From Aulostomus chinensis (Eukaryota > Chordata > Actinopteri > Syngnathiformes > Aulostomidae), in contig JBBMOA010000013.1 of the NCBI GenBank assembly GCA_037954235.1, positions 13,159,001 through 13,223,000 of the forward strand: a stretch of DNA of 64,000 nucleotides, read 5' to 3'. Shown here piece after piece: positions 12,401 through 23,939 of the stretch. Within the stretch, counting starts at the first letter, position 1. Every line of letters begins with the position of its first letter. The position numbers were made by a program, and so were the translations under genes. Below the pieces are notes generated by a model. That model saw nothing but the letters and a program-made list of their open reading frames with translations. It did no database searches and had not been told where the DNA came from.

Positions 12401-15400
12401 TTTTTATATCACCTTCTCATTGCTAGAGGAGGAATCCTGAACTTTGATCCTGCGCCGTTTCTTCTTCTGCTTGTAGCTTCTCTGTTTCTCCTCTTCCTTC
12501 TTCTTCGATGATCTGCAGACACAAACAGAATGTGTCCAAGCAGAGCAGCAAGCAACCATGAGACATGAATTATTGCCACTGGTCATTAGTCACTTCATCT
12601 TACCTGGTCTTTCGACGTTTCCCGTTGTCCTCTGACTCACTGAGCTCCTCACTTATGCCTGACTCTTCATTGGCCTCTGACTTGTTGAAGTCCGAGTCTG
12701 CAGAGTCATCACTGTCCACTGCCACACAAAAACGACAAAAGCCTCTCAGTGAGTCACTCAGTTACTACACTGTTTAAAAACGAGGCGACAAAACATTCAG
12801 AATAAACCTTTGCGTCTTTCGTTCTTCTTCTTCTTCTTGCTCCCCTTGGTCTTGTCTTTATCAGCAGCCTTCTCGTCTCCTGATTCAGCCTCACTCAGCG
12901 AGAGTTTATGACGGAGCAACTTGTGGCGTCGCCCACGCTTCTTCACGTCTACGTCGGAGCCTGAGTCATCTGAATCCTCCTTGTCTTAAAGACGGAAACA
13001 GTTGCAGAACAAACAAATTTGAAAAAACAAAACAAAACAAAACCGACAGCCCTTTTATTAAATATTTACTACCTTGCTTCTCCTCTTCATCTTCGTCTTC
13101 ATCATCTTGTTTAACTTTCTTGGAGGATTTATCTTCCTTGTCATCTCCTTCATTATCAGACGAGCTTTCTGCTCCAGATGAAAAGTTTGACTTGATTTGG
13201 GCGAGAAGCATTTTCTTTGCAATTCTGAAAGAGAGAAAAAAGGAAATAGACAGGATTCGACAAACTAATAAAATGAATGTGTTTCTACTGAATGATCTTC
13301 CAAGTTTAAGGATAGTAATTTGCATTTGAAACAACTCCTTTCACAAATAAATAACATCAAAGCCAATTATTTTATTTCATTAATTATACCATAAACCTGG
13401 TAGCTTGAAATATAATACTTAAATCATTCCTACTACTACTACTACTATACTACTACTATAATTTAACAACCCAATAACTAATATTACTGGAAAAGAATAT
13501 TGAAAGAAAGTTGTGTTCAGAAGTAACAAAATACTAGGATGTCACTATATTATTCCTGGGTAAACATCCTGGGAACAGCAGTAGTGTCACTAAAAACTGT
13601 TCCTCGTGTTACGTACCTGTTCTCAGGATCATCATCGTCATCCTCTTCATACGCTCGAGAAACGTCCTCTTTTCCAGGCGTTTCGTCTCCTAGTCAACAA
13701 TATAAACATTCGGAATTGATGTCAGTCATTTAAAGCAGATCAGGTCTGGGCTGCTGAGCGGCACTGAACACTAAATCACCTGAGGACTGCTGGAACTTTC
13801 CACCACCTCCAATCATGCTGTCCTCCACAATGGGCTTGATCTTCTGCTGATCGCTGTCCTCTCCAGAGTCTGCTTCAGCCTGATGGTCGTCCTCATCCTC
13901 TTCGCTGGAGGATGACTGGAGCTTGGAGGCTCCTTTGGGGCTCCTTCCTTTACATTTCTTTTCGTAAGATCTTTTCCGATTCGCCGCCCTCCTCTCGGGT
14001 GAGTTTTTCTCTTCTTTTGCTTTGTCTTGTTTCTTGACACGTGCAGACCTCTTCTTCGTTGAACCTGCTTTACTTTTTGCCTCTGTTTCAGAGTTGGAGG
14101 AGTCTGAGCCATTCTTTTTTTTCTTAGGCGTCTTCTTATTTTTCTCCTCAGAGTTTGAATCTGAGCTCTCAGACTTCCTCTTACGTTTGGATGCTTTGTC
14201 TGTATCCTGTGAGGATGTGTTGTTTACTTTGAATAAACTTTTTTTCGCTTTCATGTCTCCCTGTTCCTCATCTGTGCTGTGGCATTCTGCTGCCTTTTCC
14301 AGCAAGATGTTAGGAACTTCATCTGAATCAGATTCTGCCATCTTCTTCTCCAAAGATGACTCGCTCTGTTTCTCATCCTCTTTTCTGCTGTTACTGGATT
14401 TCTTGGAGGACTTGGTCTTACCGTTGCTATTGTCGTCCGACTCGGATTCCGATGATTCTTCCTCACCCTTGTTCTCAGCCTGCTTCCTCAAGGGAGTGGT
14501 CTTCACTCTACTGGAGCGACGGTTGGGTGGTGGACTGTCTGTTCTACCTGCTGTCTCTGCAGAATTGCCCTCCTCCTCTTTACACTTATTCTCTTCATCT
14601 TTTACTTTGTTTTTGGACCTGGAGGATCTTGACTTGCATGTTGTAACAATAGGTACGGGAGTCAGTTTAACGATGAGGTTCTTCACCTTGGGCTGGAAAT
14701 GTGGAGAACATGAAGAGTTTCCGTTTGAGTTTGTATCACCGTCTGTAACCAAATTGGTGTCAGTCTGTGACAGTAAGGTGGAATCAGCAAGGCTCTCCAC
14801 CATCTGAAAAAGCTCATCAGGAACTGAAGGAGGAACAGACATAATGTCATGATCCAGGGACATTTCACCAGGTGACAGCAGCTCGTCATCACACGCTTCA
14901 GTTTTTATTGTGTTTATCATGGTTTTGGTTGAGTCAGTAGCTGTTTGACTGTCTTTCATTTCAGTCTCATCTGATACTTGATCATGGTCAACATCTGCCT
15001 CCCTGTGCTGAATCTCATCCGGCTCCTCGTGCTGCATCCCATCCACCTCCTCGTCCACGTCCTCATCTTCCTCCTCCTCCTCCTCCACTTCCTCATGCTG
15101 CTGCTTCTCGTCCGCCTCCTCGTGCTGCATCTCGTCCGCCTCCTCCTCCTGCATCTCGTCCGCCTCCTCCTCCTGCAATATGTCCATCTCCCCCTGCTTC
15201 TTGTCCGGGTCCTTGCGCTGCCTTTTGTCCTGCTTGTCAGGCCGCGTCTTGTCCTGCTTCTCAGGCCGCGTCTTGTCCTGCTTCTCAGAACGCGTCTTGT
15301 CCTGCTTCTCAGGTGGGTCTGCATTATCAACTGAGTCAGCCACCTCATCCATGCAGTCCACTTCTACAGGGGGCACAGTAATAGCGCTTTTCTTTATTAA

Positions 15401-17596
15401 ATGATGCCCCTCATTGCCATTCTGTAACTCCATGTTTCTGAACTCGGGCTCCAGGGCCGCCTCCAAAGCACTGTGGGCCTTCTGCAAATCAGCAAGTACG
15501 GCCTTGAAGGCTTTCAAATGCCGATACCTGATAGACCTATCTCCCTGCTCCTCTGCAGTCTGCTGGACAAACTGAATGAATGTGTTATTTAGACCAGTTG
15601 TAGTCTCAACAAGTTTTTTTGCTTTCTTTAAAAGTTCTTTGGGTACATGCAGTTTTTTGTAGGAGAATGTTATGGTCCCTGAGCCTTCGGTGTGTTCTTT
15701 CCCATTCACAACTGCTTTGTGCTCTTTGACGGTCTTGTTCTTGTGTCTCCTGCTCTCCCGTTCCTCCATTTTATCCGCTTTTCTTTGCTTGAGTCTCTCC
15801 TGTTCCTGTTTTTCCATGATGCTGTGGCATTTGGAGACCAGATCCTGAAGAGGCTCTGACCTACAGACATAGCAGTGCCATTTTGAGTTCTCATCGGTAA
15901 TGGTTGACAACTCCCGTCGGCCCAGGTTGCGCAAGATACACTTCTTGCAGAAGGCGTTGTTACAGTAATCACAGCAGATGAGCTTGCCCCCTTCAGCACA
16001 CCACCTGGGGAGGAAGCATTCAAAGTTTGGCATGAAGCAAAACATGTCTTAACTGTTTGGCCTCAAAACAATTTTTTTTAACAATATCAAAGTATGTTTG
16101 ATGAAAATGTGGTAAAACAAGCAAAGCAGGCCACTGGAACTAGTGCCGAAGATGTAACTGTCAAACCAGCACTGGAAATTAGGATTTGTGACACTGCATT
16201 TTACATATGGCTATCCCGCTGACAAAATTCAAACTTGAAAACTGTAGGCTTAGCCATCATGTGTCTGTGTTGTTTTACAGATATATTTACTCCCTGTTTT
16301 TATGTAGTTCAGCCTTTTGAACTTGATATTGGCATGTTGTGTTGCAAATGCGGCTACTACTCCGACAGGCTGGAAGATGTTCCAACGTTACTGGGCCAAA
16401 GGGCAGTGATACCAAGGCTTAAGCAGATCAGATGCCTGCTCTAACATGTGCAGGGGTTAGGATTTTGGTTTGCTATTGTCATGGCATTAACCATAGAGGT
16501 GCAGCTGGCAAACTATTCAAGTAGACGCCCAAAATAAAAGCATGAAAACGAAAATGAAAGTCTTACCTGCACTGCTCATCCATTCCATCGGAGTCTCTAC
16601 TGATGTCATCACTTGTATAGTACTTGTAGCAGGACTAGAGAGAAGGGATATAATGTGACACACAAATACAGTAAGGTGAAAGATGGAAAATGCCAGCGGT
16701 ACAGCCCTGTAAAGGCTCTGTAAATTTTTAAAAGAGTATGTGGCAACTTCTACCTTGCAAATCAGTACTTTAAGCGCAGGATGTTCATATACAGAGTTGC
16801 GCTGAAACTGGTTTACTTGTTTTCCACAGGCTGTGCAGCTTATCTTCCTCTGCAGGGTGTCATCTGTGATCGAGAATACCAATGACTGTCACTAACACCC
16901 CATTGTTTACGCCGACAAAACAATGACACTCATCACGTGGTTCATTTTCCTTTAAATTGCTTTGTGAACTTAATTACAGAAAACACAAGACATATTCATT
17001 TTCAAGCCTTACCTGTGTTTTTCTGTTTAAAATCCACTCTGAATTTCATGGTTCCCTTGTCGTTCCCAGCAGGCCTCATCACCAAAGTGCCTAAAGACAG
17101 AAGTAGAGGAAATGTATCCCAAACTATTGAGCAACAATATGTTGACTGAAACCGCACCAAGCTTCAGCTGGTCCTACCTTTTGATACACTTCCTGTGTTA
17201 CTGTCAGAAGTGGCTCCTTCATTTTCACTCTCATTTGAGGTGTCGGATTCATTTAGTCCAGTGTGCTTTACTGCGGTGGAGGGCTTCCTGAGATTTGTCA
17301 ACAAAAGGATGTGTATTGATAAAAAAAATACAATAAAAAAACAGCCGCCAAACACAAACAATATATGTAAGAAAACTGCTCACCTCCTGTTACGTGAGGA
17401 GGAGGACTTCATCGTTTCTGCTGAGCTGCCAGGCTGACAGGGCAAGATAGCATTGCTCAACTACACAATAATTGCCTCTCATGTCTTATTAAGTTGAAAT
17501 ATGCGAAAGGTTAAATGCTATTAAATTTTGCATACTTACCTCATCTGCTGATTCTGCCATTTGGTCTAGATTTGATTCAGAAGAAGCCTGACTCAT
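1892..17596 (-). CDS. atrx: ATRX chromatin remodeller (SNF2 family), 28 coding exons, 3' end off the window
   Basis: ATP-dependent nuclear remodeller which, in the known family, works with DAXX to deposit histone H3.3 at repeats and telomeres. Exons from the start codon: 17540-17596, 17384-17433, 17178-17287, 17013-17090, 16754-16863, 16567-16634, 13780-16004, 13617-13689, 13073-13224, 12808-12984, 12604-12718, 12413-12512, 11993-12169, 10647-10788, 10446-10555, 10123-10269, 9854-10031, 8804-8941, 7779-7954, 7574-7691, 6257-6387, 6018-6112, 5745-5884, 5057-5207, 4856-4956, 3917-4025, 2470-2647, 1892-2083. They sum to 5598 nt (1866 codons) and every junction keeps phase. Domain order is ADD zinc finger, long acidic and serine/lysine-rich region, then SNF2 ATPase with GLGKT and DEGH boxes. 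The start MSQASSESN is taken because it follows an acceptor and leads in frame into the RKPS block shared with human ATRX; the N-terminus is shorter than the human one. The C-terminus is missing from the window. Confidence 0.95.
5695..5719. repeat. imperfect (AC)n microsatellite in atrx intron
   Basis: A short interrupted AC run lies about 25 bases downstream, in transcript sense, of the donor of the atrx exon 5745-5884. It is intronic. Confidence 0.8.
7119..7178. repeat. (AC)n microsatellite in atrx intron
   Basis: About 30 AC units with one AG interruption, in the intron between exons 6257-6387 and 7574-7691. It is preceded by a C/T-rich stretch (6940-7050). The long open frames here on both strands are low-complexity artefacts. 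Confidence 0.9.
7779..10788 (-). CDS. atrx: atrx SNF2 N-terminal ATPase lobe (six exons)
   Basis: Exons 10647-10788, 10446-10555, 10123-10269, 9854-10031, 8804-8941 and 7779-7954. Motifs in order are KLKPHQVDGVQFMWDC at the lobe entry, the Walker A box HCMGLGKTLQ, TALVVCPLNTVLNW (motif Ia), GGVMIIGYEMYRNL, the Walker B-type box VICDEGHILKNE (the ATRX-specific DEGH), and RRVVLTGTPLQNN (motif III). All catalytic boxes are intact, so the gene looks functional. Confidence 0.95.
9432..9468. repeat. (CAC/CAT)n trinucleotide repeat in atrx intron
   Basis: Four or five CAC units followed by seven CAT units, in the 900-base intron between exons 8804-8941 and 9854-10031. Nothing else recognisable is seen in that intron. 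Confidence 0.8.
13431..13459. repeat. (ACT)n trinucleotide repeat in atrx intron
   Basis: About nine ACT units with one interruption, between exons 13073-13224 and 13617-13689. Confidence 0.8.
13780..16004 (-). CDS. atrx: atrx giant exon: PHD half of ADD plus acidic/Ser-Lys-rich region
   Basis: A single 2225-nt exon covers about residues 158-899. It opens with the PHD-like zinc finger (WCAEGGKLICCDYC, then CKKCILRNLGR and CYVCRSEP). Next come a helical stretch (KELLKKAKKLVETT), a species-specific repeat of KQDKTRPE-type octamers and acidic ADEMQ units (plus coordinates about 15000-15315), and a KNLIVKLTPV segment matching the human LYVKLTPV region implicated in HP1 binding. It ends with long Ser/Lys/Glu-rich tracts closing on QQKIKPI and QQSSGD as in human. 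The exon is clearly shorter than its human counterpart. Open reading on the plus strand across this interval is only its shadow. Confidence 0.93.
16567..16863 (-). CDS. atrx: atrx ADD domain, N-terminal two exons
   Basis: Two exons (16754-16863 and 16567-16634) encode the GATA-like first half of the ADD domain. The first carries the paired cysteines CTACGKQ and the block ALKVLICK. The second carries CYKYYTSDDISRDSDG and ends in DEQC, directly before the PHD-like half in the next exon. In the known family the ADD domain reads histone H3 with unmodified K4 and trimethylated K9. Close agreement with the human block makes this call secure. Confidence 0.93.
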
Positions 17597-18980
17597 TTTA
17601 CCTAAAGAGAGAAAGATTCCTTTCATGTGTGACAGCAGAGTACAGTGAGATGCTGAATATATATAAATATACTTAAAAGATAAACAGGTCTTCAAACAAA
17701 CAAAAAAACAAGACTGAACACTGAAAATACTTAACGAATGAATGCAACACATCAGGAAAACGAAAACTGAGTCGCTAAATTAAAAATAAATGATCAAAAA
17801 TACCCACAAAATTTTCATAATACATGAACCTTATAACATTTTTGAAAATACGTTCAAGTCAGGAAAAGTGCTCATGAATGACAAGTAACTACTAATGTTG
17901 AAGACAGCAAGAAAAACAATGTCAAACTCACTCAAACATCAAATTCACAACATAATGCTTATCAAAAATATACAATAATACCATTCGAGCTCTTCTTACA
18001 TTTTATGATTTTTATAGCACAACTCCCCAAGCCGATCAGCGTTTATTATTCTGCTCTGCGTCATCAGAAAGTGCTGGTTTAACTCTACACCATTTGTTGA
18101 TAACGTTATTTTACGTGAAACCAGGTCCACTGTTTACCCCACAGCCCCGTGTCAGACCTGAAGCCAACCCGGCTAATCAGCAACACACCCTTTTGCGTTT
18201 TGTCTAGCCGGTGTTTATTTATGCCCACCTGAACCCCCCCCCCCCCCCCTCCTGTTTTGACAACACACCAACTCCTGTCTAACGGGGTTGCCAAGTTCAG
18301 ACTTGCTATCATTAGTAGGTTTAGCGGTCTCGTATGCAGACCTACTTTTTTTCCCTCTCTCCACAGTCCCATGTTACCCTAGCAACATTGCAACCCCTGC
18401 GGTGCATGCAGGGTCCAACGCATGGGCATGCACCGAAAAATGCATGCTCGGGCCTACTTTCCTTCCTCATAACGATACCATGGTAGGGATCAGGGCGATA
18501 ATAGCAGACTACGTATTAGCATCTCAACCAACAGTGCAACACTTATCTGTCTCATACACATAACAAACAGTCTTTTTACAATAAAGTGCATTTTTTACTA
18601 AGGCCGCAACTCCGACAATCACTCCTTGATAGGCGCATGTATATTGGCATTGGTGTCTGAGCGGACTTCAACATTGCCGGCTGCGTAGCTAACAGCTACC
18701 CCTAGCCTAGCTTGCTCAATAGCAACAACTACTATTGGCGCTGTTGGTCGCTAGCAAATGTAGCACAGTAATCAATGCACAATTGACTTGTCTAAACATA
18801 TTAAACATTGTTCCTACCTGCTGTTTCCCGTCGTCATTTCTCGATTCACAGAGGCACGGTTTGTTTTTGGTACGAGCGCTTTAGCTCCGCCTAATTTACG
18901 GGTTTTTGATGATAGTGAAGCAGGAATATTCAGGAAAAAACCCAAACAACTCCGGTCAGGGGAGACAAAGCAAGGAGACC
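17597..18980 (-). other. atrx: atrx 5'UTR: exon 2 leader and probable noncoding exon 1
   Basis: The coding exon starts after an acceptor at 17602-17603, leaving only five untranslated bases before ATG. A matching donor (CAG then GTAGG) lies at 18816-18818, so exon 1 probably runs from 18818 to about 18980. Exon 1 contains an ATG at 18835-18837 that, through the splice, reads seven codons and stops one base before the main start. The intron between them (17604-18817) holds no other feature I can support apart from a C-run near 18233-18249. Confidence 0.5.
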
Positions 18981-19060
18981 ATCTTGCCGGATGGCTGTGG
19001 ACGCAGTAAAATGGCGCATGGAGCCCAAATCCTGCGAGCGCTCCCATTGGCTGGCTGCTT
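18970..19060 (-). promoter_or_regulatory. atrx: probable atrx core promoter
   Basis: The region just upstream of the inferred first exon is richer in CG dinucleotides than its surroundings and lacks a TATA box. An inverted CCAAT box (ATTGG on the plus strand) lies at 19046-19050, about 70-80 bases upstream of a likely start near 18970. This fits a housekeeping-type promoter. The start site itself is inferred. Confidence 0.35.
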
Positions 19061-19855
19061 CCGATGCTCTCGCGCTACGAGTGGTCCAGATGACCGTGAA
19101 GGAGACGCTGCCACCGGCGATGAGTTCAAGCTCATTTAAATGTTGATTCAGACGATTTGTGGAGAAGAAAAGAAAATAATAGAGGACGCAGCGATTTTAT
19201 TGTCTCACTAACCGCTTGTGCTCGAGCAGGTACACATGAATTACTTAGGCGGCTTATATTACCTGACAAGGTTCTACTTAAAGGTGATGCTCATTGTTAG
19301 TATCACTGACAACTACCGATTCTGCCACAAACTATAAACACAATTAATACGTTGATAATTATTCGTCAGTAATGGGGATAATGATGATGTGAGCGACATA
19401 AGAAGAGCTAGAACAGTCCTTTAAATTCTGAACATGACATCATTTTGCTTAGAAGCCGCCATTAAAACCAGGATAACACCGGTGCTACATTAATATATCC
19501 CATTATCCCAAAATCTAGTGATATATCAGTACTCGTATCAGTATCATACTAATATATTACCTACCAGTGTTGTGTGTTTATCATACATGTTGCTTAAGCT
19601 TTGAAAGTTTGAATTGACAAAGAAACGGGAACTGATGTTTGTCAGCATATTCAAAAGGGGAAAAAAATGTAATCAATTCCAGCGAGATACCATTGGTAAA
19701 CGGGCCTATCTCCTCATCCGTTGGCTACCGGAACTGTTTTGAGTGAGAGAGTGGTGACTCTTTTAAATGTTGCACATATAACCTGTAGATGGGGCTCTTC
19801 CTCAAGGCTTGTCTGTTAGTGCAAGATATGCAACAGCAGAAAAAAAAACAAGTAA

Positions 19856-20780
19856 GGCAATGCAAGTTTATTTATAGAGCACCATTCATACACGGATCAA
19901 TTTATACTGCTTTACAAAGCTAAAAATGAAACTTTTAGCACCAAAAGACAACAGAAATATATTGGAATTGAATATAATGAAAGAAAATGATTTTCAGATC
20001 AAAATATCAGATTAATTAAAAGAAATTATATTAAATCCATTGAGGGCACATGATTTGGTTTGGTAATGGAAGGATGGAACGGAATTGAATTGAAAGAGTT
20101 GTATTAAATGGGCGGCATGGTGCTGCAGTGGTTAGGGGTACAGGATCTTTGTGTGTGAGTCTGCATGTTCTCCCTGTTCCTGTGTGGGTTCTCTCTGGTA
20201 CTCCAGCTTCCTCCCACAGTCCAAAGACATCAAGAGGGGACGAGGCTGATTGATACTCTAAATTGACTGTAGGTGTGACTGTGAGTGTGAATGGTTGTCT
20301 GTCTCTATGTGTTGGTCCTGTGATGGACTGGTGACCTGTCCAGGGTGAACCCCGCCTCTCGCCTGAAGGCTGCTGGGATAGGCTTCAGCCCCCTGACCCG
20401 ACCAGGATAAGCAGAAGAAAATGGATGGATGGAGTTGTTCAAAAGAAGTCGGGAAGAAATTCAACTGAAAACTGGATAATGTTTTAGGGCCTGTATAAAA
20501 AGAGCTTCCATGTGTAGAGAGCCTCAGGTTCTCTGGTAGTTTGTTCCACTGGTGAAGAGCCTAGGAACTAAAAGCTGCCTTAGGCCCAGTCTATTTATTG
20601 TTTTATAAACCAGGAGTAAAATACCAACATTAATGGTCTGACTCACAGGAAGATGTAGTGGTGTGAGGCTTTGTCAAGTAAACACAGTTGCAATCATCTT
20701 CTTTCTGTGCCTTGTTTGCACAGAAATCCTTAGATTCTTGTTCTATTTTTAATAGTAGGCCGATTAAAATTAAACAATGG
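19856..20780. mobile_element. teleost dispersed repeat, interrupted by a SINE
   Basis: The left part (19856-20100) opens with a TTTATTTATAGAGCACCATT-type terminus followed by CTGCTTTACAAAGC, a pattern typical of an abundant fish dispersed repeat. The right part (20441-20780) has the companion text around GTTCCACTGGTGAAG and AACTAAAAGCTGCC. The two halves are split by a SINE at 20108-20440. Class not determined. A similar opening (AAAGTGCTTTACAC) occurs at 35300-35340. Confidence 0.5.
20108..20440 (+). mobile_element. tRNA-headed fish SINE, near full length
   Basis: Starts GGGCGGCATGGTGCTGCAGT with a tRNA-like A box (TGGTGCTGCAGTGGTTAG) and ends in ATGGATGGATGG. The body (TGTGGGTTCTCTCTGG, CTTCCTCCCACAGTCC, GTCCAGGGTGAACCCC) is shared with copies at 37705, 52262 and 58390. 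The B-box segment is missing or deleted here. It sits inside an older repeat; GAGTTGT flanks both sides and may be part of the target duplication. It resembles the AFC-type SINE known from cichlids, from memory. Confidence 0.75.
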
Positions 20781-20899
20781 TTCAAATATTGTAAGTAGGA
20801 GGTGGAGATGTGATTGTGTTTGAGTACAAATTGTGACAAACTCAAGGTCTTGTCCACTAAAAGAAAAAAAGTCACTCCACATCAACAGATTCTACTTCG

Positions 20900-21333
20900 C
20901 TATGTTCCATGTTGCTGCTATAATAAACCCATCGGACTGCTTTTGTTCTTTGGGCCCTCTGAAAAATGATAAATTCTATAATTAAAAATTTAAACAAGTG
21001 TATGGTTCAGGAGCTCACCATAACATTTCACTGACTGACCTGAAAATTGAAAATACGCTTTTTTGTTTCATGCTTTCTCATGGTGTTTGAACAGCTTTAC
21101 ATCACAATGAGTCTCCAAAGTAAGTTAAGGCAGCAGATTCTCCCGAATCTGTAATAAACAACGCACTGCCCTACAACTCAGGACTAACAGTAACGTTACC
21201 GTGAGCCCAGTAACGTTGTATGAACAAGAGCGGCAGATCTGCTCGCTAGCGGTCCCTCCAGACGTGTCTGCTCATCACTTGAAAGAAGGTTGCTGATGAT
21301 ATGGAAATAGTGATAGTAGTATGTTGGAATGTA

Positions 21334-21398
<65 letters not shown>

Positions 21399-22980
21399 GA
21401 AAGTATAAACCTATTGAACTCAGTTCAGTTTCATTGCATGTTGAGGTGAATGCAAAACAAAAGTGTCTATTGGCTAAGATATAAAAAAAGCCTTTACTGT
21501 TGCCAATCTGAAAAGCTTTTTAATAAACATATGCTTAAAGGCATTTATACAAAATTAAGTGCTGGAGTTTGTATTGTCCAAAATTATGACACCAATATTT
21601 TCACTTTTACTGCAAATGAATATCGGCTCCAAATACGGCTTATCGGCCCCCTTGACCACTAATAATCAGTGTCAGCCCTGAAAAACCCATATCGGTCCAT
21701 CTGGAGAGGCTGGGCGAGGCCGACAGACAACAGGAGGGTCAACAACACACCCGAGGACGATGCTTCGCACAATCAGGGCTCCTCTTCCTCTGACTGAGTG
21801 TCCTCCCTCACTTTCATCGTCACCGTGACAAAAACCTCATTAACATAAATCTTCGAGGTCATTTTCTCACAGAGGCTTGTTGCTAGACGCATATATCCCA
21901 AGTGGTTCTCCAGTTAATACAGGAATGGAGAAAGAGGAAGGTTTTTTTTTCCTTTTCTTTTCGATCATGGAATTGTAACCTCCAAAAAAACAAAAACCTT
22001 TGCTTTTGATATTTTCAGTTTTTCCGTCCAACTAAAAGAGCCTGTCGTCGCAACCCACAGGCGTGAGTACGAAAGTAGTGAAGATGACAGTAAAATCAAA
22101 AGTTAAAGTAAGGAGGAATAGATCAACTACTTAAGGAAAATATATGCAAATTTATAGAGATGATTTAAATAAAGTCCTATAGCAACGCCTGAGAAACCTC
22201 AAAGTAAAAACCCCATCCACCCCAACTGGGGGCCAGGGTCTTATCAAAAAGGTCTCAATCTACAAAAGTGGTGGTAATAATGCTGAAACACATCATCATC
22301 ATCAAGTGTTTCATCTGATGTCATCATCTGTGCATTTTCAGACTGACTTACGATCAAATACAAGAAAAAAACAAAAACCCCAACCCCAACATATTTAGCA
22401 ACATTACGCATTGACCCAAAAGCTAAAAACTTCAAGACACCTGTGAAAGTCTTCGTCAGATTTGAGTACGACTGAATGTAGCAGGAATTTATTTTTCTGT
22501 CACATTTTCCTCTACCTAATGTGTGGGATCATGACCAAACTTAACTCAAGTGCTTTCCTTTGAGCCTACACATGGCAAATAATTCAAATCATCTCAGTAG
22601 GAAAAGCCCAGGTGTTTCTAATAATACTGGTAACTACATCCTGTAGGTTTTTACACTTGGGTCATCATTGATTTTTATCTCAGTTCCAGTAATGACATAT
22701 CTGTGAACCTTGCGCCAATTGTGTTAAAAGACAGCATAATAAAACTTCCTTTCTCGCCGGATGTCAAGTTTTCTGTCCTTTTAACATTAAAACGTGACAC
22801 ATGGTTTAGAAAGCTAGTTTAGGTAAATAAGGCAATCACTTTATAGTAGATGATGAAGATGGCACTATTGCCTGTGGAACCTTTGATTGTGTGGTAGATA
22901 CGCAGCATATCTGACACCTTATTTGGTACCTTCCCCTTGTGACGTACCTTGTGTTTGGTGATGAGCGTCAGCAGTAGATT
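20900..22980. other. intergenic spacer upstream of the cytokine
   Basis: Holds a (GT)n(GA)n microsatellite at 21331-21386 and otherwise unique-looking A/T-rich sequence. No exon or domain was recognised on either strand. Confidence 0.5.
21331..21386. repeat. compound (GT)n(GA)n microsatellite
   Basis: About 12 GT units pass directly into about 16 GA units, then CAGA units. Confidence 0.9.
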
Positions 22981-22984
22981 CCAA

Positions 22985-22990
22985 TATAAG
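22985..22990 (+). promoter_or_regulatory. TATA-like box of il4/13-type gene
   Basis: TATAAG in the context CCAATATAAGCAG lies 69 bases upstream of the cytokine ATG, which puts a start site near 23015 and gives a short leader. A CRE-like TGACGTAC sits about 40 bases further upstream (near 22942). Regulation by these is inference. Confidence 0.5.
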
Positions 22991-23053
22991 CAGCAACAGT
23001 TTGAGGAGAGAAGTTATTCAATTTTATGCTCAACTTGATAGCGTTAGCTTAAC

Positions 23054-23845
23054 ATGTCTTTAAAAAACATGCTGAGCAATCAGTGCTTCACTATGCTGAT
23101 GTTTGTCTCGGTGCTCTACGCGACATCGCACACAGACAAGTCTTTGGAAAGGGTCGTAGAAGAAGTAGGAGAGCTGTTGAATAAGTCAAACGCGGTAAGA
23201 AAATTTCAACGTGTGAAGTTTGACTGAGTGATGCTTTTATGTGATATTAATGTTCTCCTCTCTTTTTTTTTAAGCTTAACCGTACATTTGTGCCCAAGTT
23301 TCAATACAAATCATGCAAGGTAGGATTGATACTCGTGTTCTACACACCATCTGTCAGACATGTCATTTGAGCACTCGTTCAACTGAAGATGCGGTTTCCT
23401 GTACTAATGACGACTTTCTCTTTCTAGGACGATTTTTTCTGTTTGGCTGAGAAGGCTCTGGGAAATGTCACGAATCTGAACGGATTAGACGACATCAAAC
23501 GTAACCTGCAACAGTACATTCGGGTAACAAGGAATCTCCAGCTTTTATTTAACACGCTTCTTTATATATTTTCAAACCAAAATACATTATCAAAGCTATG
23601 ACCTTTAATGTAACGTTTAAAAGTGCTTTAACGGTGTTTGAATGTACAGCTACCCCTCGTTGTGTGATTCATAAACTCTTTACTTGATTTCAGTAAACTG
23701 AAACTCAAAATGTTTGTTTCAGGTTCACAACAAGACGTGTCACCGGAACACGACCTCTGGTGAATTTCTCCTAAGAAAACTGTTGGAGAATATCAGGATT
23801 TGTGCAAACCAGGTCCTTAACCACCAAAAGGAGAGATCAACTTGA
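23054..23845 (+). CDS. il4/13: interleukin-4/13-like cytokine, four exons
   Basis: Secreted short-chain four-helix cytokine; the family drives type-2 immunity through IL-4 receptor chains and STAT6. Exons 23054-23194, 23275-23319, 23428-23523 and 23723-23845, all joined in phase 0, give 134 aa. Residues 1-26 form a signal peptide (TMLMFVSVLYATSHT). The mature part has four cysteines (about C61, C67, C100, C121), enough for two disulphides, and five N-glycosylation sequons (NKS, NRT, NVT, NKT, NTT). Four exons with a very short second exon (45 nt) match IL4/IL13 layout, and kif3a lies next door as in tetrapods. Sequence similarity to mammalian IL-4 or IL-13 is not visible by eye, as is usual for this fast-evolving family, so the call rests on structure and synteny. 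Which fish paralogue (A or B) it is cannot be decided here. IL-3/IL-5/CSF2-like identity is the alternative. Confidence 0.82.
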
Positions 23846-23866
23846 ACTACTAAGAATAATATCGTA

Positions 23867-23933
23867 ATTTATTCCTATTTATCAAATGCAGTATTTATTT
23901 TCATATCTGTATTATTTGGAGAGTTTGTATTTA
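23867..23933 (+). promoter_or_regulatory. AU-rich element in cytokine 3'UTR
   Basis: Four ATTTA pentamers (starting near 23867, 23877, 23893 and 23929) lie within about 70 bases after the stop codon. Such clusters mark unstable cytokine mRNAs, which supports the cytokine call. Confidence 0.7.
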
Positions 23934-23939
23934 TATTTC

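Noticed and set aside
14022..14807. Plus-strand open frame of 261 codons
   Set aside because: Antisense shadow of the Ser/Lys/Glu-rich giant atrx exon; composition (Leu/Ser/Phe runs) is the mirror of that bias.
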